Made by a program: the position numbers and the translations under genes. Source: Latrodectus hesperus (lineage: Eukaryota > Arthropoda > Arachnida > Araneae > Theridiidae). Taken from it: a DNA stretch of 64,000 nucleotides. The notes under the pieces are model-generated. The model was not told where the DNA came from, searched no databases, and saw only the letters and a program-made list of their open reading frames with translations. The stretch lies in NCBI GenBank assembly GCA_037975125.1, contig CM075852.1:2974714-3038713 (forward strand), read 5' to 3'. Of the stretch, positions 62,124 through 64,000 are shown piece by piece (the stretch's first letter is position 1; the number at the start of each line of letters is the position of its first letter).

Positions 62124-62249
62124 CAAGATAAAAAAGGTCCCTATGGTGCAAAAAATATTTATTTGATCGCATAGTTATAACCTAAACTAAACAGTATATA
62201 AGAAGCATTTATATTATTATTTTTATATAGGTAGAATATAACTGTGTTG

Positions 62250-62632
62250 TGTTGTTATTAATAACACTTGGACAAGCCAAGCTCACTGTGCCGACGGCTA
62301 TGCGAATTTATGTCAGTAGGGAGCGTCTTTCGCTTAATGAGAGCTCCAAGAAGGTGAAAGAACGATTTTGCTCTTAGACCCCTCCGATAGATGGCACCAC
62401 CAGGGGATCCATTCTCTCAATTTTAACATTGATTTGGAGGGTAGGAAATTTTATCCAGACTATTACACCCATGGTAACTGCTCAACAACTGACCTCAGGA
62501 CTTTCGATTCCACAGATGTAACGAGTACATATATCGCAAGTATGCGCTGGATCTTTGGCGGTATTGGAAAACCAACGCCAAACTATCGGACGGAAGCTCG
62601 ATGCCCTTACCACTAAGCTACCGTGGCCTTAG
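62250..62632 (-). repeat. tRNA-derived SINE, family A, copy A6
   Basis: Minus strand: head AAGGCCACGGTAGCTTAGTG, the family A body (GGTGGTGCCATCTATCGGAG, AATCTGTGGAATCGAAAGTC in part) and end CTTGGCTTGTCCAAGTGTTA with an AAC-rich tail. The B box is changed. Confidence 0.85.
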
Positions 62633-64000
62633 ATGGAATAACTGAAAATTGTTATAATACATTTGAATATAAAGCTTATAATTTCATCACGAAGGACCTT
62701 AAATTATGATGAAATTATGAGCCTGATAAAAGTATGATGAATTATGATTCCATTAACCTGTCTCAAGGTAAGAAATGCTGGAAACTTCTAAATACACCTC
62801 CTCCCACGAATAGGCATACATGCAGATAGAAAAATGAAACAACTGACTCTCATTGTTAAATATTTACTGCAATTGAATCCGAGATCTAATCCAAAAATTG
62901 AGATCCTACTATTTGGTCACAATGAACATTCCTTCTCATCCTTCGTTCTCATTACTGCACTTTCTTTTGTACTCTACTATCAATTCTGTATGAATATTGT
63001 CAAATAAGTAACTTGCTTATGCCTAATTGGGTTTTATGTCACGTTCATTACATATATTTTTGATTTTTCTCAAATTAATTCAAAATTACAATTTGAAATG
63101 AAAACACGTATGCAACATCATATTAGTAAAGCCTATTATATTGTAATAAAATACAAATATATGAATAAAATGTAAAAAAATACATAATTTTAAGTTTTAT
63201 TGTATCAGAAATAGTGACATCAAAACCCCCAAAAGTAACATAAAACAAAAATTCAATGACTTGATTAAAGTTCTTAAAATTATACACTTGGTAAAATAAA
63301 ATACGAATTATGAATTTTACAAATCGTCAATTAGAATCTACATTTTATGACTTTAGTTCAAATATATATTACCCATTAAATGAATTGGAGTTTAGAAAAT
63401 TAAAACCAGGTGGAAAAATAGAAAACGTCTTGAAATGAAAAAGACCTTTGCTCATCATGGTGTAAGGTGGCGAAAACAGCGTTTCAAACATACAACTTCT
63501 AAAAGTGAATTAAATTGAAAAGAGTCCCTTTGGTACGATATATCGTGAATGATAATCCCAATATCATTTGGCAATGACAATCAGTCATTCATAACTTCTG
63601 GGATCATGTTGTCATCGCTAATGAAAGAGGATTTTATGAAATAGAAAAGCAATTTTTTTCTTTCTATTTTAATGAACAACTTTCTTTCTTCAGAAAATAA
63701 AAAAAAATTAAATAATTTATTTCAGTTAAAAGGAATGTAAAAAATAATAAATGTGTTGCTTATTTATGTAGACTGTTTTGTATACAATTTTCTTCCTGAA
63801 ATATAATCTTGTTAAAAACTACTAAAAGCTATAAACTTCTCATTATATTTGTTCAACTTCTGCGGAATATAAATATGATTTAAACGGTGTTTTTTTAATG
63901 CATTAAACTTTTCATTCCTTGTAAACAAGTTCACTTGCTAGATTTCCTTTATTTCGTTATCGTGTTGTTAATAACGGATAAGTAGTTTTATTAAGCTCAA
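62633..64000. other. AT-rich, nothing recognised
   Basis: No gene or mobile element identified to the window edge. Confidence 0.4.

Overview
This is an AT-rich window of animal nuclear DNA, most likely from an arachnid and probably a spider. The evidence is split-exon coding sequence with GT-AG introns, tRNA-headed SINEs, APE-type LINE fragments, Tc1/mariner elements, long (TA)n tracts and several tandem-repeat arrays. The spider assignment is inference from the style of the receptor gene and the repeats. There are no bacterial-type operons, no CRISPR array and no rRNA.

One protein-coding gene can be built with confidence. It is the C-terminal 390 residues of an ionotropic-receptor/ionotropic-glutamate-receptor-like channel, on the + strand from 3629 to 19768, in six exons whose splice phases all agree. 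It has the end of the S1 lobe, M1, pore loop, M3, S2 and M4, and ends in a stop at 19766-19768. Its 5' exons were not found. Its introns hold a MITE (two copies), a SINE, two copies of an 821-bp deleted LINE, a 5'-truncated LINE, an older LINE fragment and a complex satellite.

From 20 to 64 kb I find no complete host gene. 22.2-25.4 kb holds two Tc1/mariner-superfamily elements separated by a (TA)n tract, each with recognisable terminal repeats and a frame-broken transposase. 26.5-27.0 kb is a tandem array, and 27.25-27.65 kb is a GC-richer, promoter-like patch. 28-32.5 kb holds SINEs of two families and an RTE-like LINE tail with a 16-bp target duplication. 32.7-33.0 kb is a 25-bp minisatellite. 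34.2-35.0 kb is a LINE RNase H fragment. 38.8-39.6 kb has 276-bp tandem repeats and 41.7-42.6 kb has ten nearly identical 92-bp repeats. 45.9-46.95 kb is a decayed Tc1 transposase. 49.3-51.5 kb is a nest: a LINE tail split by a mariner and followed by a SINE. 52.8-53.6 kb is a 747-bp insert between 28-bp direct repeats. 53.9-54.2 kb is a chimeric SINE. 57.45-57.8 kb is a GC-rich segment ending in a good splice donor, a plausible first exon of a gene continuing beyond the window. The rest is AT-rich DNA in which I recognise nothing.

I do not see a new cellular system. The most informative observations are: the receptor keeps the three classical ligand-contact residues; a MITE sits 32 bp from a splice acceptor; the deleted LINE and the chimeric SINE both moved as finished units, judged from target duplications; DNA transposons have landed in (TA)n tracts; and the 92-bp satellite is very homogeneous.
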